Under the pieces are notes generated by a model. It did no database searches. It had not been told where the DNA came from and saw only the letters and a list, made by a program, of their open reading frames with translations. A DNA stretch of 64,000 nucleotides, from positions 24,474,979 to 24,538,978 of the forward strand of contig JACGWO010000011.1 in assembly GCA_034509735.1 (NCBI GenBank), written 5' to 3'. Below are positions 1-11,726 of the stretch, in pieces (the stretch's first letter is position 1; each line of letters opens with the position of its first letter). Source of the DNA: Sesamum alatum (taxonomy: Eukaryota > Streptophyta > Magnoliopsida > Lamiales > Pedaliaceae). The position numbers and the translations under genes were made by a program.

Positions 1-1886
1 AAAATAATACATAAGAAATACTGAGCTTTTTTCAAGTAAATATGTTTAAGTAATATAGCATATAGGAAAAGAAACGGCAAAACTAATGGCAAGAAATAAA
101 AGTAAAATGAAACTGAAAACTTCTAAGCACAAAACAATGAAATGAAGATGAATAAATAAGTTCTCCCTTGTCATTAAATAAAGGTAGAGTTATCCAAATA
201 AAAAATATCTTCAGATGAAATCAAATTCAAGTTGAAGAGAAAAAACAAAAAAAATGTATAAAGCATAATTAAGAGAATTTTAAAATTATGAATTAATAAT
301 TCAGTGAGAGTATAAATGTATATATGTATATGTAGATATATGTAGTTTATGATAAGAAAATAAGAGATACCTTGGAATAAAATTTAATTGGAGTTATTAT
401 AAACATTGTTGAATACTAACATGGGTGAAGAAAATTGGTGGAGAAAATATCACAAAAGTTCTAAGTCTCTATACATATAATTCAATAAGAGTTTTAAATA
501 AATAAACGTGAAATTTAATGAATAAAATATTACTGGATAACTTAAAAATTTGAAGAACTTTAGTACAAATAAAAACATACAAACTAATTTAAGCGAAAAA
601 TTCAGGTCCAAATTCCACACTGGAAAAAGAAGGCAACAAATGCAAAATTTCAATTGATTTTTCCGATAGTAATTGCAAAAAAATGGTAGATGTTTATGAA
701 TTATTATTAGATAAAATTATATATTCAATAGTGAATAAGTAAGAAATCATGACTATTTAATTGAAATAATACGAATGAATTATTGTAGCTAAATGTAAAT
801 ATTTAAATAAAAATTATTAATCGACAAAACGAACAAAAGCAATTAATGGAATATGAAGGCTAAAAGATAACTACAAAATAAAATTAAAAAAAGTTCAAGT
901 AAATACTTCAGAATTAGTAATAACAAATACAAAACTTATAAAATCATAAAACTTTTAAGAAGTAAAGAAGAACACTTCATGGTAGATTCACAAAACAAAA
1001 CATCAAAATAAGATTAATCAAAACACATAGAAAAATACATAAGAGACTTGAAATTGGGCAGCAAAAATGAAAAAGAGAAAAAATTGTTTGATAATGCATC
1101 AGGAAAAGAAGCCAGCACTACTATATCAAGTTGTCTTTTACATTAATGAAAAATATACTATTTACGAAATACATGTAAAACACAAAAAAGGACAAAATAA
1201 TTATGAAGAAGAACGATAAAGAAATATTTAAAAATTATAATTGTAATGGCTCCATAAAATATAGTAATATAAGCTTCGAAATTCTTTATAATATGAAATT
1301 ATCCAAATAAATACAAAAAAATAATTATTAAAAATTTAAGATTTATACCTTCATCACTTAAGATTCATATGATAATTTTTTCTTGAGTTTCATCTATATA
1401 GGTTTTTTTATTTTATTTTAATAATATTCATGTAAAATAATGGAATTAATTATATTTCCTTGAAAAAATAAGAGTAAATTAAATCACTCCCTAAATTTAA
1501 AATTTACTGCATATAGTAGGAGACTTTTATAAGTTTGGTGCATGAATGAAAAGTATATGATTAAAATAAAAAATAGTAATTGCTGATAAGATCCATATTT
1601 TTTTTTTGGATGGATATTTAATTATAATTTTGAATTTGTTTAAAATATATATGGATTGGATGAGTATCCTAATTGTGAAGGTGGATTCTAGTATAGATAA
1701 ACACTAAATTTGAATATAGGATTTTTTTTACATAAATACAAATTTTAATTTTAATTTAAAATATATGAGATCTTCTAACCAATGAGATTTTTTCTTGACA
1801 ATTAAAAAACTCAAAATTCTAAGAATTGAGAATTGAGTCAAAATTAGTTTAATTGGGGTCAACTATTGTTTTTCTATATATCTATA
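1..1886 (-). mobile_element. Helitron-like A-type unit, partial, cut by window start
   Basis: This segment is a direct, diverged copy of 4889-8135 and an inverted copy of about 14921-16857. Shared landmarks are the opening AAAATAATAC (also at 4889), the stretch around 60-110 with AAACGGCAAAACTAATGGC, and the block around 450-660. Its right end carries the sequence that lies just outside every CTAG terminus in this array (about 1790-1886, containing the self-complementary AATTCTAAGAATT). In unit 4536-8135 the matching unit begins with a CTAG hairpin about 350 bp before the AAAATAATAC landmark, so the true 3' end here probably lies left of the window. No helicase or Rep motif is visible, so a non-autonomous element is inferred. 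Confidence 0.6.
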
Positions 1887-2829
1887 CTAGCGTACAACCC
1901 ATGCTATGCACGGTTATATAATTTTTTTTTAAATATTAAATGATTTTTTTTATAATATATTGCTTAATAAAGGAATATTTTTCATAAAATAAAACTTTTT
2001 ATTTTTAATAGGTAAAATATAGTAGTTTTGAATTTTTAATTTTTTTTAATATTTTCCTATTAGTACAATATATTTTACTAACCAAAATTTGTATTTTATG
2101 AGGATTATTTCAAATAACTATGACATTCTATTGAATATATAGGTCACTTTTTTTTTTTTTTACAAATATCCAATTCTAAAATAAATATAAAGAATAAAGA
2201 ATTAGTTAAATGTAGTTTTTGTTGTAATTTATCTTCCATCAAAATCTATATTAAAGTAAGTAAATCTAAAACAATCTTACATTGTAAAAAATAAAATATA
2301 ATACAAAGCAAGAATAAAAACTTACTTTTAATAAGTTATAAGAAAGATGACTGCAAGAAAAACAAAAGAAAGAAAAGAAAGATGGATGATAAAATAAAAT
2401 AATTTTAAATTCTCAATATCATTTCATCAATTTGAATAAGAAAAAAAATAAGGAGTAAGTTATCATGACATGAGAAAATAAAATGAGTACAAATAAAAAT
2501 AAAATAGCTACATTCAATTTAAATAATAAATATAACAACATTATCATTCGTATGAAAGAAGAAAAAGACTTTCATCAGCATAAAACAAGATTTTCTCGAA
2601 TAAGATTTTGTTAAAAAGGAGCTCGAATTACACACACATGAAAATACATATATTGACATGTAAAGGTAAAAAATTACAAATCATATAATCTTACATTTAG
2701 CTTAATCATATTTAAATAGTTCGAGAAACAAATTATATGTAAATTAAAATTTGGTGATTCTTTCCATCTTGTAAAACATCATCTGAAGGCAAGTAGTAGT
2801 AGTAGTAGTAGTAATAATAATAATAATAA

Positions 2830-3590
2830 TAATAATAATTTGCAAAAGAACAAAAAAATTAGTCTATAAAGTAAAAATTTAAAAGATGAAACTGTAATAT
2901 ATAAAAAGAAACAGGTGTATAAAAAGATAAAAAGGGTAAATATTTAAATACATATAAATACTAAATATCAAATTTAATAGAATCTTACAAATAAATATTA
3001 AATAAAATATGTACCTATTAACACTGAAGGAATTGGTTCCTTTTTGAAAACCAAAAATGAAGTAGAAAAGATGTATAAAAAAGAACAAAAAAGTTAAACT
3101 ATAGAATAAAATTTCAATTGATGAAACTATAATATATATATATTATAAAGAGTGTATAAAAAATACAAAGGTGTAAATATATTTTTAACAGAAAAAAAAA
3201 AACTAAATGGTAGTTTGAATAGAATTATACAAATAAATATTAAAAGAAATATGTACCTATTAGCACTAAATGAATTTGTTCCTTTTTGTTGAAAAAAAAA
3301 CAAAATAGATAAGAAAACTGGAAAAGAACACAAAAGAAACATATAAAATAAAAATTAAGTGGATGAAACTAAAATACATAAAACAAAAATATTGGTGTAT
3401 AAAAAAAATAAAAGAGATAAATATTTAAACAGAAACAAAAAGTAAATGATAGTTTGGGTAGAATTATAAAAATAAAATAAAAAAATAATGGATGTAATTA
3501 TAATATATACATAGAGTAAATAGATTTTGAAAATGAAATGTACTTATTAACATAAACAAATTAATTCTTTCTTGTAGAACAAAATCAAGC
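2830..3590. repeat. Three ~240-bp tandem repeats inside B-type Helitron
   Basis: Units recur at roughly 2830, 3070 and 3310. Each holds a GATGAAACTAWAATA-like block, an ATAAATATTAAA block and a GTACCTATTARCAC...TTCCTTTTTG block. The inverted B unit shows the same array at 12540-13240, with landmarks near 12563, 12807 and 13033. The array therefore predates the inversion or duplication of the unit. Small ORFs here are by-products of the repeat. Confidence 0.65.
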
Positions 3591-3949
3591 AATCACTATA
3601 TAAATCTTAAAATAAACACCAAAAGATAAATAAGTACTAAAATTTAATAAAGATAAAATAAGAAAATGATAGAGATTGTTAATTTTTTAAGTATTATGAA
3701 AAATAATATATAAAAAATAAGATAATCATGATAAAAATAAACATCAGTTAGCTATAGCAAATGAGTGTAAAGACAAATAAATTTGAAATTTAACGTACAT
3801 AAACATATGAGTAGGGATACTTACAATCAAAATTTTATTTTGGTTTGGATATACACAAATATTTATCTTTTAAGATTTTGATTTGGTTTGAATATTTTAA
3901 ATATTAATAAATAAAAATTAATCATAAAAATAAACTCAATTAAGGTAAA

Positions 3950-4440
3950 CACATCTTGAATTAATATCAAATAAAAATTAATCTTAATGTATAAATTTAT
4001 TTAAGATAAATATAAATTAAATTAGTTAACCTTGGAGATAAATTCTTGAATAAATACAAATAAATATTTAATATATTTTAAATAGATGCTAATTCAAATA
4101 GATAAGATTTTTTAATGTCAATTAAAAATTTTAACTATAATGTTGGAGATAAAATTTCAGGTAAATACAAAATAAATATCTACTATATTTATAATAGGTG
4201 ATGTTTCTAACCAGTCTTTTCTTGAAATTTTAAAAATAAAATTATAATATTGAAAATAAGATTTCAGATAAATACTAAATAATATTTAAGATATTTAAAA
4301 TAAATAATACTTATAACCAATAAGATTTTTTTTTTACAATTAAAAAAGTCAATTATAATCCTAGAGATAAGATTTTTGATAAATACAAAGTAAATATTCA
4401 ATATGGATAACTGGATAATATTTTTAACCAATGAAAAACT
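3950..4440. repeat. ~110-bp tandem repeats near the 5' side of B-type Helitron
   Basis: About four or five degenerate units each contain GATAARATTT, an AATACAAARTAAATAT block and AACCAATRARATTTTTTCTT. The mirror-image array at 11780-12115 has AATTGGTTAGAAACAT landmarks about 100-120 bp apart. Subterminal tandem repeats of this kind are common in non-autonomous Helitrons, so a role in replication or termination is possible but unproven. Confidence 0.6.
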
Positions 4441-4535
4441 TTCTTAGTAATTAAAAAACTCAAAATTCTAAGAATTGAGAATTGAGTAAAAATTGGCTTA
4501 ATTGTGGTCAAACTTCATTTTGCTATATATCTATA

Positions 4536-7500
4536 CTAGCATGAACCCCATGCTATGCACGGAAACTTATAAACTCTATATTTTCAAAAATTTGAGTTAT
4601 ATAAAGTTGTGCCATATTTTAATTATTGTTTTTTTACTATGCGCAGTAGTTGTAGTACAAACTCAATATTGAATTCGTCACTAAATTTATAAATTGAATA
4701 TTTTGAAAAGAATCAGAGTATTATCATATTTTTAGATTTTAAGAAAATTGTATAAGTTTCAAATACAATATATATTTTCATATTCAATTAATATAGTTTT
4801 AGTAAAATAAAATATTAATATTTAAAACATTATATAAAAGATATATACTATCATATCTATTCTATGATATAATTAACAAATTTCTACTAAAATAATACAT
4901 TAAGAAGTACTGAGTTTTTTTCAAATAAATATGTTTAGATAATAAAGCATATAGGAAATGAAACGGCAAAACTAATGGCAAGAAATAAAAGTAAAATGAG
5001 ATTGAAAATTTCTAAGCATAAAACAATGAAATTAAAATGAATAAATAAATTATCCCTTGTCATTAAATAAAGGTAGAGTTATCCAAATAAAAACTATCTC
5101 CTGATGAAATCAAATTCAAGTTGAAGAGAAAAATCAATAAAAATATATAAAGCATAATTAAGAGAATTTTAAAATTATGAATTAATATAATTCAATGACA
5201 ATATAAATGTCTATATGTATACATATGTAGTTTATGATAAGAAATAAGAGATACATTGGAATGAAAAATCAATAGGAGTTATCATAAATATTGTTGAATA
5301 CTAAAATGGGCAAAAAAAATTGGTGGGGAAAATATCACAAAAGTTCTTAGTCTATATATATTATTCAATAAGAGTTTTAAATAAATAAACGTGAAATTTA
5401 ATAAACAAAATATTGCTGGATAATTTAAAAAACTGAAGAACTTTAATACAAATAAAAACATACAAACTAATTTAAACGAAAAATTCAGGTCCAAATTCCA
5501 CACTGGAAACGAAGGCAACAAATGCAAGATTTCAATTGATTTTTCTAATTGTAATTGCCAAAAAAGGCAGATGTTTATGAACCATTATTAGATAAAATTA
5601 TACATAACATTAAAAAAAGTTCAAGTAAATACTTCGAAATTAGTAATAACAAATACAAAAATTATAAAATCATAAAATTTTTAAGAAGTAAAGAAGAACA
5701 CTTTACGATAGATTCGCAAAACAAAACATCAAAATTAATACGATTAACCAAAATACATAGGAAAATACATAAGAGACTTGAAATTGGACGAAAAAATAAA
5801 AAAGGTAGAAAAAACTATTTGGTAATGCACCAGGCAAAGAAGCCAACACTACTATATAATTAACTTCGCTTTTACATTAATGAAAAATATACTATCTATA
5901 AAATATATGTAAAAGACAAAAGAACAGACAAAAAAAGACAAAATAATTATGAAGAAGAACTAAAATTTTTTGAAATAACTTAGTGTAAAGAAATATTTGA
6001 AAATTATAATTGTAATTTTTAAAATAATTGATTTGAACTAAACACAAAAAATTATAGTGTATGTACATTGAGAAACCTTGTTACTTTCTAAAAACAATTA
6101 TAAGCAAAAATTAAAATTGAAAAATTCACATATTTGTCAAGTATGAACATCCTTTTCATTGTAATGCATGCAAACCTATGAAGCTCACAATATATTTTAT
6201 GTTATTTTGATAGATCAACATAAATAAAATTATTCACTGAATAAAAAGTGATATCCATACTGGCGAATATGTCAAAATATCTTTTATAACATAATATAAT
6301 TGGATTTTTGTAGTAGGAGGGAATCGAATTAAGAACGTTTTGAAGATAGTCTATCAATTTTTAAGCAGGTAAAACTCATTTTGATACCCTAGTTATGTTA
6401 TTAATATCATTTTGGTACTTAAGTAATTATAAATTTTTTAATTGGTACTGAGTTTTACCATTAATATCCATTGATACCCACTTGTGTTCATTTACTTTTT
6501 CTATCATTCCTTTTATGTAATTACCATTTTACCCTTAGATATTAAAAAATAATAATTATAGCAAATAAAGACTTGCATAAATTTCTATCAATATGTTTTG
6601 TCTTTATTTAAACCATTTTTCTCTCATTTTCATATTTGATTATCAAAATTATTGTATTTTATTTTGACATCTTTTACTATCTTCATGCCCAATATTTACC
6701 AAAAAAACTCATTATTAAATAAATTATTAATAGTCAAGTCCATCAAGGAATATATTTGAAGTAGAAATTTGTTCCTATATAATGAAGAATAGGACTTAAA
6801 TATTTGTTCTTCATCAAAGATATTATTGCATTTAATAGAGATAGTAAAGTTTGATTGCAAAAACATAAATTTAAATTCAAAAGTTTAGATTTTATATTAC
6901 AAATTTTGGAAAATTACAGTGCATATTGAATTTTGTGATTTTGCAATGCTTTTGTAGGTTACTTGTAATATAATTAATTACAAAGTAATGGATTGTCTTA
7001 TAAATATTAATAGATAAAGTGAGTAGAAAATAACAAAATAAATATAATAAAGATATAGGAATTAAATATTTGTTCTTAGTCAAAGTACTTTTGCATTTAA
7101 TCGAGATATTAAAGTTTGATTGAAAAACTTAAATCTATATTCAAAAATTTATATATTATATTAAAAATTTTCAAAAATTAAAATACAGATTGAATTTTTG
7201 TGAGGTATGCATTTTGTATTTTACTTGTAATATAATTAATTACTTAGTAATGTGTTATCTTATAAAAAGTAATAGATAAAGTGATTAGAAAATAATAAAT
7301 TAATAAAATATTATTATCAAGCATAATACTACAATGTCAAAAAAATAAAATTAAATCTTTCAAAAGACAAAATATATTGATTGAAAATTATTCAAAATTT
7401 TCTTTAGTATATATTTTTTATTTATTCATTGTATTATCTTTTTTTATGTAATGGTCATTTTCTCTTAGATCATAACTCAGGGAACAAAAAGAATTTTACC

Positions 7501-8135
7501 CATTTAAAAATTAATAAAGTGGTGGTCTTTAAGTTTTTAATCCTAAGTGACAATAGAGATTAAAATAAAATCCGATAAAAAAAAATGAGAAAGAACAAAA
7601 TAAAAAAAAGAATCAATTTGAATGAAGTTGAAAAACTTACTTTATTAGTGTTAGTAAAAATAAAAATAAAAATATCAAACAAATATGATAATGGTAGATC
7701 TCAATTTAAAAATAACGATTTTAGCTGATTAAATCAAAAAGTTACTGCATATAGTAGGAGATTTATATAAGTTTGGTGCATGAATGAAAAGTATATGATT
7801 AAAATGAAAAATAAATAATTGCTGATAAGATACATAATTTTTTTGGATGGATATTTAATTTTAATTTTGAATTTGTTAAAAATATATATGGATTGGATGA
7901 GTATCCTGATTATGAAGGTGGAATCTAGTATAGATAAACACTAATCTTGAATGTATGATTTTTTTTTTACATAAATACAAATTTAAAATATATGAGATCT
8001 TCTAACCAATGGGATTTTTTCTTGACAAATAAAAAACTCAAAATTCTAAGAATTGAGAATTGAGTCAAAATTAACTCAATTGCGCTCAACTATCGTTTTG
8101 CTATATATATATATATATATATAGATATATAGATA
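4536..8135 (-). mobile_element. Helitron-like A-type unit, fullest copy, minus orientation
   Basis: The minus-strand 3' terminus CTAG lies at 4536-4539, with hairpin sequence ending about 4562. The first ~350 bp match 17600-17962 in inverted orientation. From 4889 onward the unit matches 1-1886 directly and 14921-16857 inverted. At 4889-4897 it holds a single AAAATAATA, the unoccupied form of the site duplicated around the foldback element in the right-hand copy. Coding potential is limited to degenerate short ORFs shared among A units (5282-5527 on the minus strand, 5555-5863 on the plus strand). The region about 6100-7740 is AT-rich and, as far as I can see, has no counterpart in the other A units. 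Confidence 0.65.
5555..5863 (+). other. Short ORF, degenerate relatives in other A units
   Basis: A 102-codon lysine/asparagine-rich ORF. Its end (motif NYLVMHQAKKPTLLYN) is recognisable at about 1080-1130 (+), 15551-15793 (-) and 10804-10860 (+), followed there by a conserved VNEKYTI-like block. I do not recognise a family. The conservation may reflect only the DNA relationship of the units, because frames are broken in most copies. It could be a captured host fragment or chance. No function is proposed. Confidence 0.25.
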
Positions 8136-11100
8136 CTAGCATGAACCCCGTGCTATGCATGAAAGATTTTAAATTCTATAATATTTTCATAAATTCTAAA
8201 GTTTATATTGTGTGTCATATTTTAATAACCGTCTTACTATATAAGAACAAAATTATTTACATAAATTCATTATTAAATTCTTTATAAGTTTATTTACGGA
8301 ATATTTTGATAATAGCAATAGATGTTATAATATGTTTACACATTGATAGATAAATATTTTATAAGATTCAAATACCACATATATATATAATTTCTTTTTC
8401 AATTAATATACTTTTAGTAAAATAAAAATATTAGTATTAAATACATTATTTTAAATTTTGTCATATTACACTGTGATGTAAATTCCCCCTAAAAGAATAT
8501 GTTTTGAATTAAATGATCTTTATAAAATTTCTCGAAACAATAATAAGAAAACATTAGTAACACTGAAAAAAAGTTACAATATTTTAAACTAATAAAAAAA
8601 TAAAGATATATATATATATTTATATCTCTAAATTATATGCTAACAGTAAAAATATACAATAAGAAATTTGGAAGGCACAAACATAACAGATACAATTAGA
8701 AGTTTCTAGTAGTTGGGTCCATGCCCATTTATCATAGATACTGTAAGATCACCGAGTTATTTATTAATGAAATCTTCAACTCATTATTTTTCACTTGATA
8801 TTGAACTTGTTAATTGCCTATGATTTTATTTATCTTTTCGTCGGTTTCATTTTCAAATAATAAAAATTAAATAATTTACTCATAAATTTTATTTTCTATA
8901 CATACTCTCACAAATCTTAATTTTTGGCATGCCATTAAACATAAAAGTATGTCATATTCTAATGACCCCTTACTATGTATAATAATTCAAACTTATTTAT
9001 ACAAAACTCAATATTGAATTTTTGAAAAGGGTAAATTACACTTTGACATCCGAATTATGCTCGTTTTTATACTTTGTCATTTAAACTTTTTTTCATGTCA
9101 ACTTACCATCTCAACTTTGCAAAATTTGCACTTTGAAATATATGACCATTTTCTGGTCGATTTTTCTATCGTAAAAATATCACATGCAGTGCACATGTGA
9201 TATTTAAGGGCACTATCGTGTTGTTTTTTCAGCATGTGCACTGTATATAATATTTTTCGATAGAAAATTTGATCGAAAAATGATTATATATGACAAAATG
9301 TTAACCTCACTCCATATATATACATTACATTTATCCCCGTATGAGTACAAATATATACGTGAGAACGTTAAATGATGAGCAAAATTAAAAGTTTATGTAA
9401 TTTTTACAGCTGACATAAATATTTTTTCATCTAAACTCTAACGGAAGGGGGTCAGGTGTAAATGGAGAATTTTTGAAAGGGGTGTAAGTGTTATTTTGAA
9501 AGTTCTTTGGGAAAAAGTGTAATTTTGCATTTTTTAGAGGGGTTCTAAGTGTAATTAATCCTAAAATAAATAATTTACTCATAAATTTGATTTCTATACA
9601 TACTCTCACAAATCATGATTTTTGGCACGCCATCAAAGACAATAGACATAAAGTATGACATATTTTAATGACCCACTAATTACTATGTATAATAGTGCAA
9701 ACTTATTTATACATAATTGAATATTGAATTCTTACTAAGTTTATTTATTGAATATTTTGGAAATAACCATAGCATATTATCATATTTTAGACATTGAAAA
9801 AATTTTGGTTTATAAGTTTCAAGTCTATGTATATTTTCTTATTCAATTAATATAATTTTACTAAACTAAAAAATATTAATATTTTAATACATTCTGTAAA
9901 GTATACTATCATATTTTCCTATGATATAAATGGATTTTTCTTACAAAAGTTACGATTCATAAAAAATTGTCTCTTTCCGAATGAAGTTTCTGAAAGGAAA
10001 AAGAAAAAAAGAAAGAGAATATGCTAGTATCGACTTGTGATTTCCTATATAAAAATAAATAAATTTAACAGGATTAGATACTAATAAAAAGTAAATATAT
10101 TCATATTTTTAAGTTATATGCTAAGAATAAACATATACAAAAGTAATTTGGAATGCTATAGACTTAAAAATATAATAGCCATAAGATACAAAATAAAAAA
10201 AATTTCTATTAGATGGGTTTGTGCCCATTATTATCATAGATATTATAAAATAATTGAATTAAGTTTTAGCGAATAATTCCTTCTATTAGGTTGAGTTTCC
10301 TACCCTAAATTTCTAAATTAGTAGATAAGTAGACAATGAGAAAATAATAGATACCTATGAACGAAACATTAATATGAAATTATATGTAAATATCACTAAA
10401 TACTAAAATAGAAGAAGAAAATTTGGTGGAGAAAATACCACAAAAAAATTTAATCTATACAAATAATTCAATAAGAGTTTTAAATAAATAAACATCAAAT
10501 TTAATGAACCAAACTTGAAAAATTAGAAAACTTTTATACAATAAATACATATAACTAATTTAAGCAAAATATCACAATTATATCTCCTCACCTAAATAAT
10601 TAATCATACGAAAAAATAAATAAATTATAAAATTATAAAATTTTAAGAAGTAAATATAAGAATACTTCATAGTAGATTCATCATAAAAAAGTAAAAAATA
10701 ATACTTAAAAGATGATAAAAAGAAGATTAACTGAAATACGAAAAGAAAAATGCATAAGCGATGCGGAATTAAACATCAAAAAGCAAAAGAATAAAAAAAT
10801 CATTTGGTAATGCATCAGTGTAAGAAGCTAGCACTCTTCTATCAGGTTGACATTTACGTTAATGAAAAATATACTATCATGTTATATATTGATAAGCCTT
10901 TTTTATTTTCTAAAAATAATTATAAAGAAAAAATTGAAATTAAAACATTCATATATTTATCAAATATGATCATCCTTTTGTATTGCGATAAATGCACACT
11001 TATGAAGCTTACAATATAGTCAATGTTAAAATTTTGATAAAGCAAGGTATTAACATTCACAAAATTATTTTATTAAGGAAGAAAACTACTCATACAGGGG

Positions 11101-11720
11101 AAGATGTCAAATGTACTTTTTAACATAAATTTTTAATAGAGCGGCAATCTATGATTTTTTAAACTTGAATAACAGTGAAATTAGGATTAAAAATCAAATC
11201 TAATCATAAAAAGCCAAGAAAAGGAAATCATTAATTTGAATATAAAAACTTACTCTATCAGTACTAATGAACGAATACAAAATTATCAATAAATATGTCG
11301 ATGAAAGATATAAATTATAATATATAATGATATTACCTGATTAAAGTTAAAAGTTTACGGCATGAGATATACTAAAGATTGATATGAGTTTAGTGATTGA
11401 AAAGTATATGATTAAAATGAAAATGAATTATTAGTGATAAGATTAATTAATACTTTTTGTTATATAAGATTAATCCTAAAATTTAAATTTGTTTAATATA
11501 AATACAAATTGGATTAGGATCCTAATTTTAAAGGTAGAATATAGTATAAATAAACACTAATCTTGAAGATAGAATTTTTTTAGATAAATACTATAAATAT
11601 ATGAGAATCTAACCAATGAGATATTTCTTGATAATTAAAAAATTCAAAATTACCAAAAATTAGTATTTGGTCAAAATTGACTTATATGTGGTCAACTATT
11701 GTTTTGCTATATATATATAT
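8136..11720 (-). mobile_element. Helitron-like A-type unit, rearranged, minus orientation
   Basis: The minus-strand CTAG lies at 8136-8139, with a CCCGTGC...GCATG hairpin-like sequence at 8146-8157. The 3' subterminal block (motif TATTTTAATAACC, then CAATTAATATA) occurs three times, starting near 8166, 8880 and 9580, so this unit contains internal tandem duplication of its first ~700 bp. The middle repeat is interrupted at about 9026. The right end (about 11600-11720) carries the common outer sequence GGTCAACTATTGTTTTGCTA and stops in a TA-rich stretch, where the plus-oriented units begin. Confidence 0.55.
9026..9564. mobile_element. Probable small TIR element inserted in the Helitron unit
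   Basis: The segment starts GGGTAAATTACACTTTG and ends with AAGTGTAATTAATCCTA, which is inversely similar at the tips. It contains an internal inverted pair around GCACATGTGATATT. Similar sequence blocks flank it (about 8866-9025 and 9565-9740), but those belong to the tandem repeats of the host unit and are not a target duplication. Family is uncertain and a MULE-type MITE is my guess. The minus-strand ORF at 9427-9609 is not convincing. Confidence 0.4.
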
Positions 11721-11726
11721 ATATTG

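Larger units (their letters stand above)
1887..4535 (-). mobile_element. Helitron-like B-type unit, minus orientation
   Basis: On the minus strand the unit ends in CTAG (1887-1890) followed by T. About 7 bases inside is an imperfect CCGTGC/GCATGG hairpin (about 1898-1913). A 3' hairpin followed by CTRR inserted before T is the hallmark of plant Helitrons. The body is an inverted copy of 11727-14920 and carries two internal tandem arrays, one of about 240-bp units (2830-3590) and one of about 110-bp units (3950-4440). A (TAG)n(TAA)n microsatellite lies at 2792-2838. The 5' terminus toward 4535 is not sharply defined. No RepHel coding is visible, so the unit is taken to be non-autonomous. Confidence 0.65.
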
